Source of the DNA: Bacillus sp. BHET2
GTDB lineage: Bacteria; Bacillota; Bacilli; Bacillales; Bacillaceae_B
Length of the DNA: 64,000 nt
Assembly: GCF_005938125.1 (NCBI RefSeq)
Contig: NZ_VCQN01000001.1
Coordinates: 310,001 to 374,000, forward strand
Reading direction: 5' to 3'
The position numbers and the translations under genes are program-made. The notes under the pieces were generated by a model. The model did no database searches and had not been told where the DNA came from. It worked only from the letters and a program-made list of their open reading frames with translations. Each line of letters begins with the position of its first letter. The stretch's first letter is position 1. Positions 1 through 7,854 of the stretch are shown here, piece by piece.

Positions 1-1
1 C

Positions 2-202
2 CAAACAAAAGAGGGAAAGTGGCTTGCTGAGCATTCATATAAATATGGGTTCATCCTTCGATACCCTGAAGATAAAGTATCGATCACCCAATATCAATAT
101 GAGCCCTGGCATTTCAGGTATGTAGGCATAGAAGCAGCGAAAGTGATTCATGAAAATGATTGGTCGTTAGAAGAATATTTTAACAATGTGAAAAAGATAT
201 AA
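2..202 (+). CDS. D-alanyl-D-alanine carboxypeptidase, VanY/M15B family (3' end only)
   Basis: The window opens inside this gene; only the last 66 codons are present. The fragment contains the M15B signature EPWHFRYVG, whose Trp-His pair includes the zinc-ligand histidine at the C-terminal end of VanY/DacB-type peptidases, followed by the usual short helical tail. Enzymes of this family trim the terminal D-Ala from peptidoglycan stem peptides outside the membrane. The N-terminal part, including any signal peptide, lies upstream of the window, so localisation cannot be judged. A strong terminator follows, so this is the last gene of its transcript. Confidence 0.85.
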   Translation, partial: QTKEGKWLAEHSYKYGFILRYPEDKVSITQYQYEPWHFRYVGIEAAKVIHENDWSLEEYFNNVKKI

Positions 203-246
203 TGATTCAAGGAATGATTCATTCCAGTTGATAAAGACATCAAAGA

Positions 247-279
247 AGAGCTTACCGGTAATGGTAGGCTCTTTTTTTT
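247..279 (+). terminator. Rho-independent terminator after the VanY-type gene
   Basis: Ten-base arms, AGAGCTTACC and GGTAGGCTCT, pair with one G-U and are followed by a run of eight T. It separates the carboxypeptidase from the GerA-like gene. Confidence 0.9.
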
Positions 280-460
280 GCAAACTTTTTCAATTAGTGT
301 TTAATAAAATTTCCGAATACATCCTTTTAAAACTCATTTAGATTATTTCGTGAGCCGTCGTTTTCTCGTGTTCACTTAGGTGGGTTGGAGAAAAAGTGAA
401 TAATTGGAAAGGAGATGTAGACATTAAAAGAAAAAGCCGTATAAGGGGTGATCTACATTC

Positions 461-1606
461 ATGGCACCGATTAAGATCATTCGGAAACAGAAAAAGAAAA
501 ATCCTAAATATAAACGAGAAGAGCCGATAGAGACGGTAGATCAATTGAGTGCACCAGTAGAAGGTGTCATGGATAATGAATTAGAATTTAATATTACATT
601 TATTAAGGAAATGTTCGGAAATAGTTCTGATTTGATCATCAGAAGACTGCAACCAAATCCCACCCTTAAAATGGCTGTGATCTATATAGAAGGTTTAGCA
701 GGTTCACAACAACTCGAGGAAACTGTAATCAAGTCAATACTCGCGGGATTTGAAAAGAACCAAAATCCAGAGAACGATAAAAATCTCCTTGCTAAATGTG
801 GGGATTCGATCATGACCATAGGGGAAGTGGCATATACAGATACCTTTAAAGAATTGTTTTCATTTATATTATCAGGAGAGTCTGCGATATTGATTGATGG
901 CCATTCGAAATCGATCATCGCAATGACAAAAGATCCAATAAAACGAGATGTAAGTGATCCTAAAACCCAAAGTGTCGTAAGAGGTCCTCAGGAAGGGTTT
1001 ACGGAGGATATCCGAACGAATACAACATTAATAAGAAGAAAAATAAAAAATGAACATTTAAGACATGAAGCCAGAGTGATTGGGAGATATACACATACAG
1101 ATGTAAGTATCATGTATATGCATGGAATTGCAAAAGAAGAAATTGTGGACGAAGTAAGGCGGAGACTTGATGAGATTGATATTGACGGAATCTTGGAAAG
1201 CGCATATGTAGAAGAATTGATTCAGGATAGTTCAATTTCTCCGTTTCCAACCGTATTCAACTCGGAACGACCTGATGTAATAGCCGCAGGATTATTGGAA
1301 GGTAGGGTAGCCATCCTTGTAGATGGCACCCCTTTCGTTCTCATCGTCCCAGTTATTTTCCCGCAATTTCTTCAATCCTCCGAAGATTATTATCAGCGGT
1401 CCGACTTGGGATTAATGAGAATACTTCGTTATGTTGCCTTTTTCCTTGCCTTATTAAGTCCATCTTTGTTCATAGCCATCAAAACGTTTCATCAGGAACT
1501 CATTCCTACGCCCCTGATGATTACTCTTGCAGCTCAACGGGAAGGCGTTCCATTTCCAGCATTTGTTGAAGCGCAAATTGCTTCCTTATCAAGTCATACG
1601 ACTTGA
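461..1606 (+). pseudogene. GerA-family spore germinant receptor A subunit, truncated at the 3' end
   Basis: The ATG follows an AAGGGGTGAT ribosome binding site. The product (381 aa) has the cytoplasmic N-terminal domain of GerAA/GerBA/GerKA proteins and the first membrane segments (hydrophobic stretches near residues 285-300 and 320-345), then stops in the conserved EGVPFPAFVEA region. Intact family members are about 470-530 aa and continue through several more helices. No continuation was found in any frame in the following 130 bases, and no GerAB or GerAC partners follow. A perfect 8-bp inverted repeat sits exactly at the end of the reading frame (1588-1607). I infer a receptor operon that lost its distal part; whether the remnant is expressed in the forespore cannot be told. 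Confidence 0.75.
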
Positions 1607-1740
1607 TGGGTTTAAAACCGAAGGTCTTTAAGTTGCTACTAGTTACAGTAGAAGTCATAATAATTCAACAATTAAATGAAGATTTGAATAATGTTCCCCC
1701 GTCCACACACATATATAAGTAGTAGGGCTGTCCTAATTGT

Positions 1741-2331
1741 GTGAAGTGGGTGAAAAATGTGATCAGAACGTTTATCGTCATTATTGCAGGTAGTTTATTA
1801 GTTGGATTAGGAATCAACATGTTTTTCGTCCCACATCATTTTCTTGACGGAGGGATGATAGGTGTCGGTTTAATCTCTTATTATTGGTTTGGATTTAAGC
1901 CGGGCCTCACAATCATCCTATTTAGCTTACCTCTGTATATTCTAGCCTTTTTTATGAACCGAACTCTTTTCTATAACAGTGTTCATGGCCTTTGGTTATC
2001 ATCTATAATGATCGATTTGTTTCATCATTGGAAGAGCTTTATCATTTTGCCTCCTTTAATGAGTGCTTTGATAGGAGGGGCCTTTGTGGGAGTCGGGATT
2101 GGCCTAATGCTGAGAGGGGATTCGGCTACAGGCGGGTCGGATTTATTGGCACAACTGATTGGTAAGAGCTTCCATGTAAACGTTGGAAAATTAATCTTTA
2201 TGTTTGATAGCATTGTCCTTGTGATTGGTTGGCCAATCATTGGAACAGAATCGTTTTTATACTCTTTATTTGCTGTCAGCACAGTCGGTTTCTTTACGAC
2301 GATTTTGACACATCATATGGAGGAAGGTTGA
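1741..2331 (+). CDS. YitT-family membrane protein without the C-terminal DUF2179 domain
   Basis: A 196-aa integral membrane protein with about five hydrophobic helices. The N-terminal GLGINMFFVPHHFLDGGMIG and the later RGDSATGGSDLLAQLI patterns are typical of the YitT/DUF161 family, whose biochemical function is unknown. Most family members are about 280-290 aa and carry a soluble DUF2179 domain; here the reading frame ends right after the last helix, as in a shorter subgroup. The GTG at 1741 has no clear ribosome binding site; in-frame GTGs at 1750 and 1759 are alternatives. Confidence 0.75.
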   Translation: MKWVKNVIRTFIVIIAGSLLVGLGINMFFVPHHFLDGGMIGVGLISYYWFGFKPGLTIILFSLPLYILAFFMNRTLFYNSVHGLWLSSIMIDLFHHWKSFIILPPLMSALIGGAFVGVGIGLMLRGDSATGGSDLLAQLIGKSFHVNVGKLIFMFDSIVLVIGWPIIGTESFLYSLFAVSTVGFFTTILTHHMEEG

Positions 2332-2462
2332 TTTTCCTTTCGCTAATGTTGAAAAGCTGATAAAATAAAGAAGTTATGAGCTTATGATTGCTCAGCAGGA
2401 CGTTTCATGATATTCTAAACGAAATTCTCACAAGATACATAGCAACGAAAGTGGTGGAAGCT

Positions 2463-3917
2463 TTGGAAGATAATACAGAACAGTCACAACAAGAAAGTCA
2501 AACAAGCTTTATAAAAATGAAAAAATTCAAATTCGTCATGCTTCTTTTTTTCCTTGTATTTGCGACGGCAGGAATTACTACATTCGCACTTGCTTTCGGG
2601 GATGAGAAGGCGGTAAATGTCGGGGTAACAGAACGTTCAGAGTTTCAGAAACTCTATGAAGCCTATGATAAGTTAAATCAAAATTATTATAAGGATCTTG
2701 ATCAGAACGATCTGGTAAACGGAGCAATCAATGGCATGATTGATAGCGTTGGAGATCCCTTTTCCGATTACATGAATGAAGAAGAAGCGAAAAAGTTCGA
2801 TGAAAGCATCTCTTCTTCTTTCGAAGGAATCGGTGCAGAAATTCAGGAGAAGGAAGGGTATATTTCCATTGTCTCTCCAATAAAAGGTTCTCCAGCTGAA
2901 AAAGCCGGATTGCAACCGAATGATCTCATTACGAAAGTAGATGACAAAAGCATTCAAGGGATGTCTGTAACTGATGCCGTACTGTTGATTCGTGGTGAAA
3001 AAGGAACGAAAGTGACATTGACTATTCAGCGCGCAGGTCAGGACAAGCCGATGGAAGTAACCATCACGAGAGACGAAATTCCGATTGATACGGTATATGC
3101 AGAGATGCAAGAAAACGGAGTCGCTAAGATTCAAATTACAAGCTTTTCAAAGAATACGTATAAAGAGTTGACGGAAGCTCTAAATGAGATGAACGATAAA
3201 GGCATGAAAAAGCTCGTTCTTGACCTTAGACAAAATCCAGGCGGATTACTGGATCAAGCGGTTAAAATCTCGAACTTGTTTGTGCCGGAAGGCGAAGTCT
3301 TATTCCAAGTGAAAGATAGTAACGGTAAGGTTGAAAAATATGTTTCTGAATCCGGTCAAAAAGTCGATGTTCCTACAGCCGTTCTGGTTGATGAGGGAAG
3401 TGCAAGTGCGGCAGAGATTCTATCAGCATCTGTTAGCGAATCGAACGATATTCCGCTGATTGGAACCAAAACCTTTGGTAAGGGAACAGTCCAAACAGCA
3501 GAAACCTTTAAAGACGGATCTAACATGAAATTTACAACGGCTAAATGGTTAACGCCAGAAGGTAATTGGATTCATGAAAAAGGTATAAATCCTGATGTCG
3601 AAGTGAAGATGCCTGATTATGCACAGCTTCCTTATATTAATCCGGATAAGGAACTTAAAGAATCAGACTTATCGGATCAGGTGAAAACAGCCGAGCAAAT
3701 GCTGAATGCACTCGACTTGAATCCAGGAAACGTTGACGGTTACTTCGATGAAGATACAACGAGTGCCGTTAAGAACTTCCAACAAGAAAATAAGTTAAAA
3801 GTGACAGGAACGCTAAATGGAGAGACTACTTTGAAGCTTATGACGAAACTTAGAGAGAAGCTTCAGGAAAATGATCCTCAATTGAAAAAAGCAATAGAAG
3901 TGTTAGATAAACAATAA
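2463..3917 (+). CDS. Carboxy-terminal processing protease, S41 family (CtpA/CtpB type)
   Basis: A 484-aa secreted or membrane-anchored serine protease. Order of domains: short cytoplasmic start, one signal-anchor helix (about residues 20-42), S41 N-terminal region, PDZ domain (about 100-185), catalytic core with the nucleophile Ser in EGSASAAEI and the general-base Lys in TKTFGKGTVQ, and a C-terminal peptidoglycan-binding domain (about 395-455). Such proteases cleave exported substrates by recognising C-terminal tails; CtpB of Bacillus subtilis acts in spore signalling. I chose TTG 2463 because GGTGGAAG lies just upstream. The frame is open further upstream from 2388, but those codons do not resemble the family. 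It is the last gene before a strong terminator. Confidence 0.9.
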   Translation: MEDNTEQSQQESQTSFIKMKKFKFVMLLFFLVFATAGITTFALAFGDEKAVNVGVTERSEFQKLYEAYDKLNQNYYKDLDQNDLVNGAINGMIDSVGDPFSDYMNEEEAKKFDESISSSFEGIGAEIQEKEGYISIVSPIKGSPAEKAGLQPNDLITKVDDKSIQGMSVTDAVLLIRGEKGTKVTLTIQRAGQDKPMEVTITRDEIPIDTVYAEMQENGVAKIQITSFSKNTYKELTEALNEMNDKGMKKLVLDLRQNPGGLLDQAVKISNLFVPEGEVLFQVKDSNGKVEKYVSESGQKVDVPTAVLVDEGSASAAEILSASVSESNDIPLIGTKTFGKGTVQTAETFKDGSNMKFTTAKWLTPEGNWIHEKGINPDVEVKMPDYAQLPYINPDKELKESDLSDQVKTAEQMLNALDLNPGNVDGYFDEDTTSAVKNFQQENKLKVTGTLNGETTLKLMTKLREKLQENDPQLKKAIEVLDKQ

Positions 3918-3929
3918 TCCACCTTAAAG

Positions 3930-3961
3930 GACCTCAGGTAAATTCTCTGAGGTCTTTTTTT
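3930..3961 (+). terminator. Terminator of the S41 protease gene
   Basis: Perfect 8-bp stem GACCTCAG/CTGAGGTC with a 9-nt loop and a run of T. Confidence 0.93.
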
Positions 3962-3965
3962 CATA

Positions 3966-4111
3966 AACTTTGTTGCTATTGAAGGTAGCGAGTGGTGGTT
4001 GATTTCCGCTACAATCAACTTTCTAAGCATGAGGATGAGGATGAATCTACTATCACACACGACTAGAAGACAACAATCTTTGCGATAAGAGCCTTTTTTT
4101 GTACGGCTTTG
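3966..4111. repeat. Degenerate copy of dispersed repeat family A
   Basis: Both outer ends of the family A element are present (GAGTGGTGGTTGATTTCCGC and ACAATCAACTTTCTAAG) together with the flanking AGACAACAATCTTTGCG block, but the GC-rich palindromic core found at 21.2 and 39.9 kb is missing. This looks like an internally deleted copy. No gene is present between 3918 and 4232. Confidence 0.75.
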
Positions 4112-4176
4112 CCAATCATCGTCAATCAATTTGTTGGTTCTGGAAACGTTAATAAAAATATCATTGTTTCCCTATT

Positions 4177-4225
4177 CCTCGTATAGAATATTTACTCCAT
4201 ACCGACACTGAAAGTAAATACGAGG
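4177..4225 (+). promoter_or_regulatory. Hairpin that pairs with the ribosome binding site of the LCP gene
   Basis: CCTCGT (4177-4182) and ATTTACT (4190-4196) are complementary to the contiguous AGTAAATACGAGG at 4213-4225, which contains the gene's ribosome binding site (ACGAGGTG). Folding would give 13 base pairs with one 7-nt bulge and hide the site. The complementarity is visible; a regulatory role is inferred. Confidence 0.45.
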
Positions 4226-4232
4226 TGAACTA

Positions 4233-5165
4233 ATGAAAAAAATCGTTCTATACTTGACGTTATTGTTCGCTACCTTCTTCATGGTGGGTTGTTCTCCCTT
4301 TTGGGGAGAGGACGCTAGACATGCAGGAGATGAAGGACAAGCTCTAAAACCAACGGTCAGCGAAAAAGAAGAACCTGTCTTTCCGTTAGACTTGAATGGT
4401 GACAAACAACCGGTAAATGTCCTTTTAATCGGTTCTGATCAGCGAGAGGATGAAATAGCCCGAGCAGATGTGTTAATGGTTGCACGTTATACGCCACAGT
4501 CTTCTTCAGTTAAAATTATCTCTATCATGAGGGATACATTTGTCGACATCCCGGGATATGAAAAGAGTAAGATCAATCATGCGTATTCATGGGGAGGGGA
4601 GGAACTCCTGGCAGAAACGATACGTAAGAACTTCAACCTGGAAATTCACCATACCGTTAAGGTTGATTTTAAGAACTTCATAAACATTATGGATTTAATA
4701 TTTCCCGATGGAGTGCAAGTTTCAGTGTCAGAACCCATGATTGACTATTGGAATTGGTCTAAGGATTCGGGAAGACAAGTGTTAAAGGGAAATGAAATCC
4801 TACAATATGTAAGATTTAGAAGTGATAATGAAAATGATTTTGGGCGTGTGAAAAGGCAGCAGGAAATCATGACATTAGCGGAGGAGAGCATGATTAAGAA
4901 GATGCAATCCGGTCAAGGGTTGGTTGATGTAGCCGCCATTATGAGGGAATGTTTGAAAAATGTTGAGACTGAGACTCCCATAAGTGAGATCATGAAGTAT
5001 GGATTTTCTATGATGGTCAATCCCATTGACACAGTGGATACACTCCGTGTTCCGATTGAAGGAAGCTTTTCTGATCTTTCGACACCAAATGCTGGACTTG
5101 TTTTGAATATGGATGTGCAAAGGAATATGGAGGCAATAAGAGATTTTCTAAGTAATACAGAGTGA
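4233..5165 (+). CDS. LytR-CpsA-Psr (LCP) family lipoprotein, probable cell-wall glycopolymer ligase
   Basis: 310 aa. LCP enzymes transfer teichoic acids or other glycopolymers from undecaprenyl carriers to peptidoglycan outside the membrane. The catalytic domain spans about residues 60-255 with the hallmark blocks VLLIGSDQRE, RADVLMVARY, SIMRDTFVDIPG, KINHAYSWGG and RFRSDNENDFGRVKRQQEI, including the Arg/Asp residues that bind the pyrophosphate head group. Unlike typical LCP proteins, which have a transmembrane anchor, the N terminus is a lipoprotein signal with lipobox FMVGC (Cys about residue 20). It ends one base before the convergent neighbour's stop codon, with no terminator between them. 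Confidence 0.88.
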   Translation: MKKIVLYLTLLFATFFMVGCSPFWGEDARHAGDEGQALKPTVSEKEEPVFPLDLNGDKQPVNVLLIGSDQREDEIARADVLMVARYTPQSSSVKIISIMRDTFVDIPGYEKSKINHAYSWGGEELLAETIRKNFNLEIHHTVKVDFKNFINIMDLIFPDGVQVSVSEPMIDYWNWSKDSGRQVLKGNEILQYVRFRSDNENDFGRVKRQQEIMTLAEESMIKKMQSGQGLVDVAAIMRECLKNVETETPISEIMKYGFSMMVNPIDTVDTLRVPIEGSFSDLSTPNAGLVLNMDVQRNMEAIRDFLSNTE

Positions 5166-5891
5166 TTACCAAGAATGAAGTTCAGAGGAATCCAGGTCCA
5201 GAAAATGTTCTATCTTCTGCATTTTTCTTAAAATTAAATTATGCAGGTATTTCTTGAACTTCAAATCTTCTGTCAAGTCATATTCATGATGAAGGATTTT
5301 TAAATGTTCCAAATGCTCTTTTAGCGTTCGTTCATCACTGTCTGATCCTCCTGATTGAACTTTTCGGAGTATTACATCGACTAGCCTGTCATGAGTGGCT
5401 TCAATAGTCTTTGTTCCTTGTCGGGCGTAAATGGCCCCATAACGTAATTCTCCTCTAGTAACAATTGAGGTGTAGGGCACATACCTCGGATCATAATCGA
5501 TGATGAGAACCTGGAATCGTTTAAGGCTCATTAGAGGGTGGATCCCTTCAGGGAAAATGAAGTCCTCAGTTCTATAACGTAAATATTTAGGGAGCAGATG
5601 TTGGAGTTTATTATCAACATCTGCCTTATCAAGAAATTCTTCATCGGTCAATCCCTTTAAATCCAATGATCCATCGTCAAATTGCATGACTCCAACTATA
5701 ATGCAGCCACCCCCGGTATTTCCGATAGCCAGGATGTGTTTCGCCATTTTAGTCAATTCAATCCAATCGGATTTAAAATCCACATAATCTGTTTCCCCCG
5801 TATTATGAAGCAATAGATCCTTCAATGTTTCATGAGAAGGATTCTTCAAAAAGTCTCTTAATTTGAGTGGAACAATCTTCTCATAATACAT
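5166..5891 (-). CDS. AlbA_2 (Schlafen-type) domain protein of unknown function
   Basis: 241 aa. The N-terminal 160 residues match the AlbA_2/divergent AAA-4 domain: ETDYVDFKSDW, then the AIGNTGGGCIIVGV block that forms the nucleic-acid or nucleotide-binding core, and GAIYARQGTKTIEA. The rest is a charged helical tail with no recognisable domain. Such domains occur in bacterial regulators and in Schlafen nucleases, but no catalytic acidic triad is apparent here. ATG 5891 was chosen because AAAGGTGG lies 8 nt upstream; a GTG four codons earlier is possible. It stands alone between a convergent LCP gene and a divergent GTPase gene, so context does not reveal a job. Confidence 0.7.
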   Translation of the reverse strand: MYYEKIVPLKLRDFLKNPSHETLKDLLLHNTGETDYVDFKSDWIELTKMAKHILAIGNTGGGCIIVGVMQFDDGSLDLKGLTDEEFLDKADVDNKLQHLLPKYLRYRTEDFIFPEGIHPLMSLKRFQVLIIDYDPRYVPYTSIVTRGELRYGAIYARQGTKTIEATHDRLVDVILRKVQSGGSDSDERTLKEHLEHLKILHHEYDLTEDLKFKKYLHNLILRKMQKIEHFLDLDSSELHSW

Positions 5892-6023
5892 GAACTTTCC
5901 CACCTTTTAACTGATTCATCGTGAGGACAAGTAACACAACAATCTAAACAAACGAAAACTTCATGTTTAAGCTACTGTTTATTTCATTATATGCGTGGAA
6001 AGTAGGAGATAACGCTCTTTGAA

Positions 6024-6038
6024 CGAATAATTATTCCG
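6024..6038. promoter_or_regulatory. AT-rich palindrome upstream of the COG0523 GTPase
   Basis: Perfect 12-bp palindrome GAATAATTATTC flanked by CG on the left and CCG on the right, about 95 bp before the start codon. It is loosely reminiscent of Zur/Fur-family operators, which would suit a metal chaperone, but the centre spacing differs from the usual 9-1-9 arrangement. Tentative. Confidence 0.25.
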
Positions 6039-6129
6039 CTTATGTTTGTTCATTACATAGTGAAGTTCGTTGTATTCCGATTCACTTTCTAATAGAATAT
6101 GTTTAGGAATCAATAGAGAGGAAGATTAC

Positions 6130-7050
6130 ATGAAGAAGGATGTTTATATATTATCTGGATTTCTTGGCAGTGGAAAAACCACCTTATTAAAACAATTACT
6201 ACAGTCCTTAAAGGATCATGATAGAAAACCAGCTGTATTAATGAACGAATTAGGAAGTGTGTCCATCGACAGTGATGAAGTTGAAATGGACACCGCATTA
6301 AGAGAGCTACTTGGTGGGTGTATTTGTTGCACCATATCAGAAAAGCTTGAGTCACAGCTTCAAGAGCTATTGCTGAACGAAGACTTCGATGTACTTGTGA
6401 TTGAAACAACAGGAGCCGCACACCCGGTTGAAGTCGTCGATTCCATTTTGTCTCCGCTTTTTGCCAATCAATTCGAATTCAGAGGGATCATTACCATTGT
6501 TGATGGTCTGCAATGGAAAAACAGGGGAGAATTCAGTCCTGCTGTACTACACTTGTTAAGAGAGCAGATTCGTCATGCCCAATATATTGTAGCGAACAAA
6601 ATGGACTTACTTTCAGAGATGGAGCAGGGAACATTCTCTTATGAACTACAGCAATTAAACAAGAATGCCAAGGTATACCTAACGAATTATTCTAAGGTAG
6701 CGATGAATGATATTCTTTCATTAAAAGCAGAACAAGGAACCGGGTCCTACGATAAACCATCTATTGGTGAACAGTTGACTCTACAGGCTATTGTCTACAC
6801 TTTCAATGGAAAAGTGAAGGGGGAAGAGTTTGAAGAATGGGTGAAACAACAACCTGATACCATATATAGAATGAAGGGATACGTACCATTGCAGGGACGG
6901 AAATATCCAACACTATTCCAATATTCGTATGGAATGCCTCTCTTTATGCCAGGAGACATGAAATATCCCACTAACTTTGTTGTAATAGGAGAAAATTTAC
7001 ATAAACCAGACGTCATACGCTCCTTACAGGGTATTGATATAACGGAGTAA
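6130..7050 (+). CDS. COG0523 (CobW/ZagA-like) metal-chaperone GTPase
   Basis: 306 aa. The G3E GTPase signature is complete: Walker A GFLGSGKTTLL (residues about 9-19), the metal-binding CxCC motif in GGCICCT, the ETTGAAHP block (Walker B/switch), and NKMD for guanine specificity. A CobW C-terminal domain follows, from about residue 210. These proteins deliver zinc or other metals to client enzymes. It is shorter than the zinc-responsive YciC/ZagA of B. subtilis (about 400 aa) and lacks the His-rich loop, so the metal is uncertain. ATG 6130 follows AGAGGAAG; the upstream extension of the open frame has no ribosome binding site. Confidence 0.85.
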   Translation: MKKDVYILSGFLGSGKTTLLKQLLQSLKDHDRKPAVLMNELGSVSIDSDEVEMDTALRELLGGCICCTISEKLESQLQELLLNEDFDVLVIETTGAAHPVEVVDSILSPLFANQFEFRGIITIVDGLQWKNRGEFSPAVLHLLREQIRHAQYIVANKMDLLSEMEQGTFSYELQQLNKNAKVYLTNYSKVAMNDILSLKAEQGTGSYDKPSIGEQLTLQAIVYTFNGKVKGEEFEEWVKQQPDTIYRMKGYVPLQGRKYPTLFQYSYGMPLFMPGDMKYPTNFVVIGENLHKPDVIRSLQGIDITE

Positions 7051-7081
7051 CCTAGAGGTTGGGAATAATGATATATCTACT

Positions 7082-7099
7082 GATTAGTATTAACTAATC
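7082..7099. promoter_or_regulatory. Inverted repeat upstream of the marR-like gene, probable operator
   Basis: GATTAGT-ATTA-ACTAATC, perfect 7-bp arms. A related shorter palindrome (AGTTAACT, 7184-7191) covers the predicted transcription start of the same gene. Two similar palindromes around a MarR promoter fit autoregulation. Confidence 0.5.
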
Positions 7100-7149
7100 T
7101 GCTGTATTGCAGGGATTTTATTATAATAAATTTAACAGGTTCATAACCA

Positions 7150-7178
7150 TTGACAATTCTGTATAAAATGTATATTAT
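7150..7178 (+). promoter_or_regulatory. Sigma-A promoter of the marR-like gene
   Basis: TTGACA (7150-7155), 17-bp spacer, TATTAT (7173-7178). Confidence 0.65.
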
Positions 7179-7232
7179 TTAATAGTTAACTTAGTGAAGT
7201 ATTTATTGAGTGTAAGAAAGGTCGTTTTTTTA

Positions 7233-7658
7233 GTGGGAAAAGAATTGTTCGAGCTAGAAGGATTATTTAGATCCGTTTTTAGAATGATGAAAGCAGATAT
7301 TCGAACCATCTTTGGAGAGTTCATTTCAAATGGAGAATTCAGGGTGCTTCAACTCATCAGTGAGAATGGTGCATTGAAGTCTTCCGAAATTTCGAAACGA
7401 ATGGAAGTGTCTGCAAGTCATATTACATCCATCACAGATACATTAGCTGAAAAAAGCTATATTACAAGACAGCGATCCAATGAAGATCGTAGAGTCGTGG
7501 AGCTTGCTCTAACACCTCAGGGCATTGAAGTATTGGCTCAGTGTGAAGAGAAGAAGTCTCACTATTTTCAGCAACTATTCCAAACATTCGAGAAAGAAGA
7601 GATCAACCACTTAATCGAGCTGTTTGAAAAGTTACTGAGTTCATCGACTCGAAAGTGA
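7233..7658 (+). CDS. MarR-family transcriptional regulator (YusO-like)
   Basis: 141 aa with the winged helix-turn-helix of MarR proteins: recognition region LKSSEISKRMEVSASHITSI (about 48-67) followed by the wing with the conserved DRRVVELALTPQG. MarR proteins usually repress a neighbouring efflux or detoxification gene and are released by a ligand or oxidant. The sole downstream neighbour is a DHA2-type drug exporter, an arrangement like yusO-yusP of B. subtilis. GTG 7233 was chosen because the protein then begins at the usual MarR N terminus and GAAAGG lies upstream; an open frame from 7194 has no ribosome binding site. Confidence 0.82.
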   Translation: MGKELFELEGLFRSVFRMMKADIRTIFGEFISNGEFRVLQLISENGALKSSEISKRMEVSASHITSITDTLAEKSYITRQRSNEDRRVVELALTPQGIEVLAQCEEKKSHYFQQLFQTFEKEEINHLIELFEKLLSSSTRK

Positions 7659-7759
7659 TGTGGATTTCTATAGAAGTGACAAAACACTTTAACCATTGAA
7701 TTATATAGCTTCAATCCTGATTTAATTGGGATTATGCATTTGGATTTATGGAAAATAAT

Positions 7760-7788
7760 AAGGGTTGACCTGAGAGAGGTCATCCCTT
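7760..7788 (+). promoter_or_regulatory. Intercistronic hairpin between the marR-like and MFS genes
   Basis: AAGGGTTGACCT and AGGTCATCCCTT, 12-bp arms with one mismatch and a 5-nt loop, without a following T run. It could be an attenuator, an RNA-processing site or an operator; it is not a canonical terminator. Confidence 0.45.
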
Positions 7789-7854
7789 CAATTATGCTCA
7801 TTTACTTAAGTTGGTTAATTATTCATAAAATAAATATTAAGGGAGACAGAGAAT

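Noticed and set aside
2673..3134. 153-codon frame on the minus strand inside the S41 protease gene
   Set aside because: Lies fully antisense to a well-supported gene, has no ribosome binding site and no protein-like motif.
6024..6038. Firm Zur box upstream of the COG0523 gene
   Set aside because: The palindrome has an even centre and weak match to the Bacillus Zur consensus; listed only as a tentative site.
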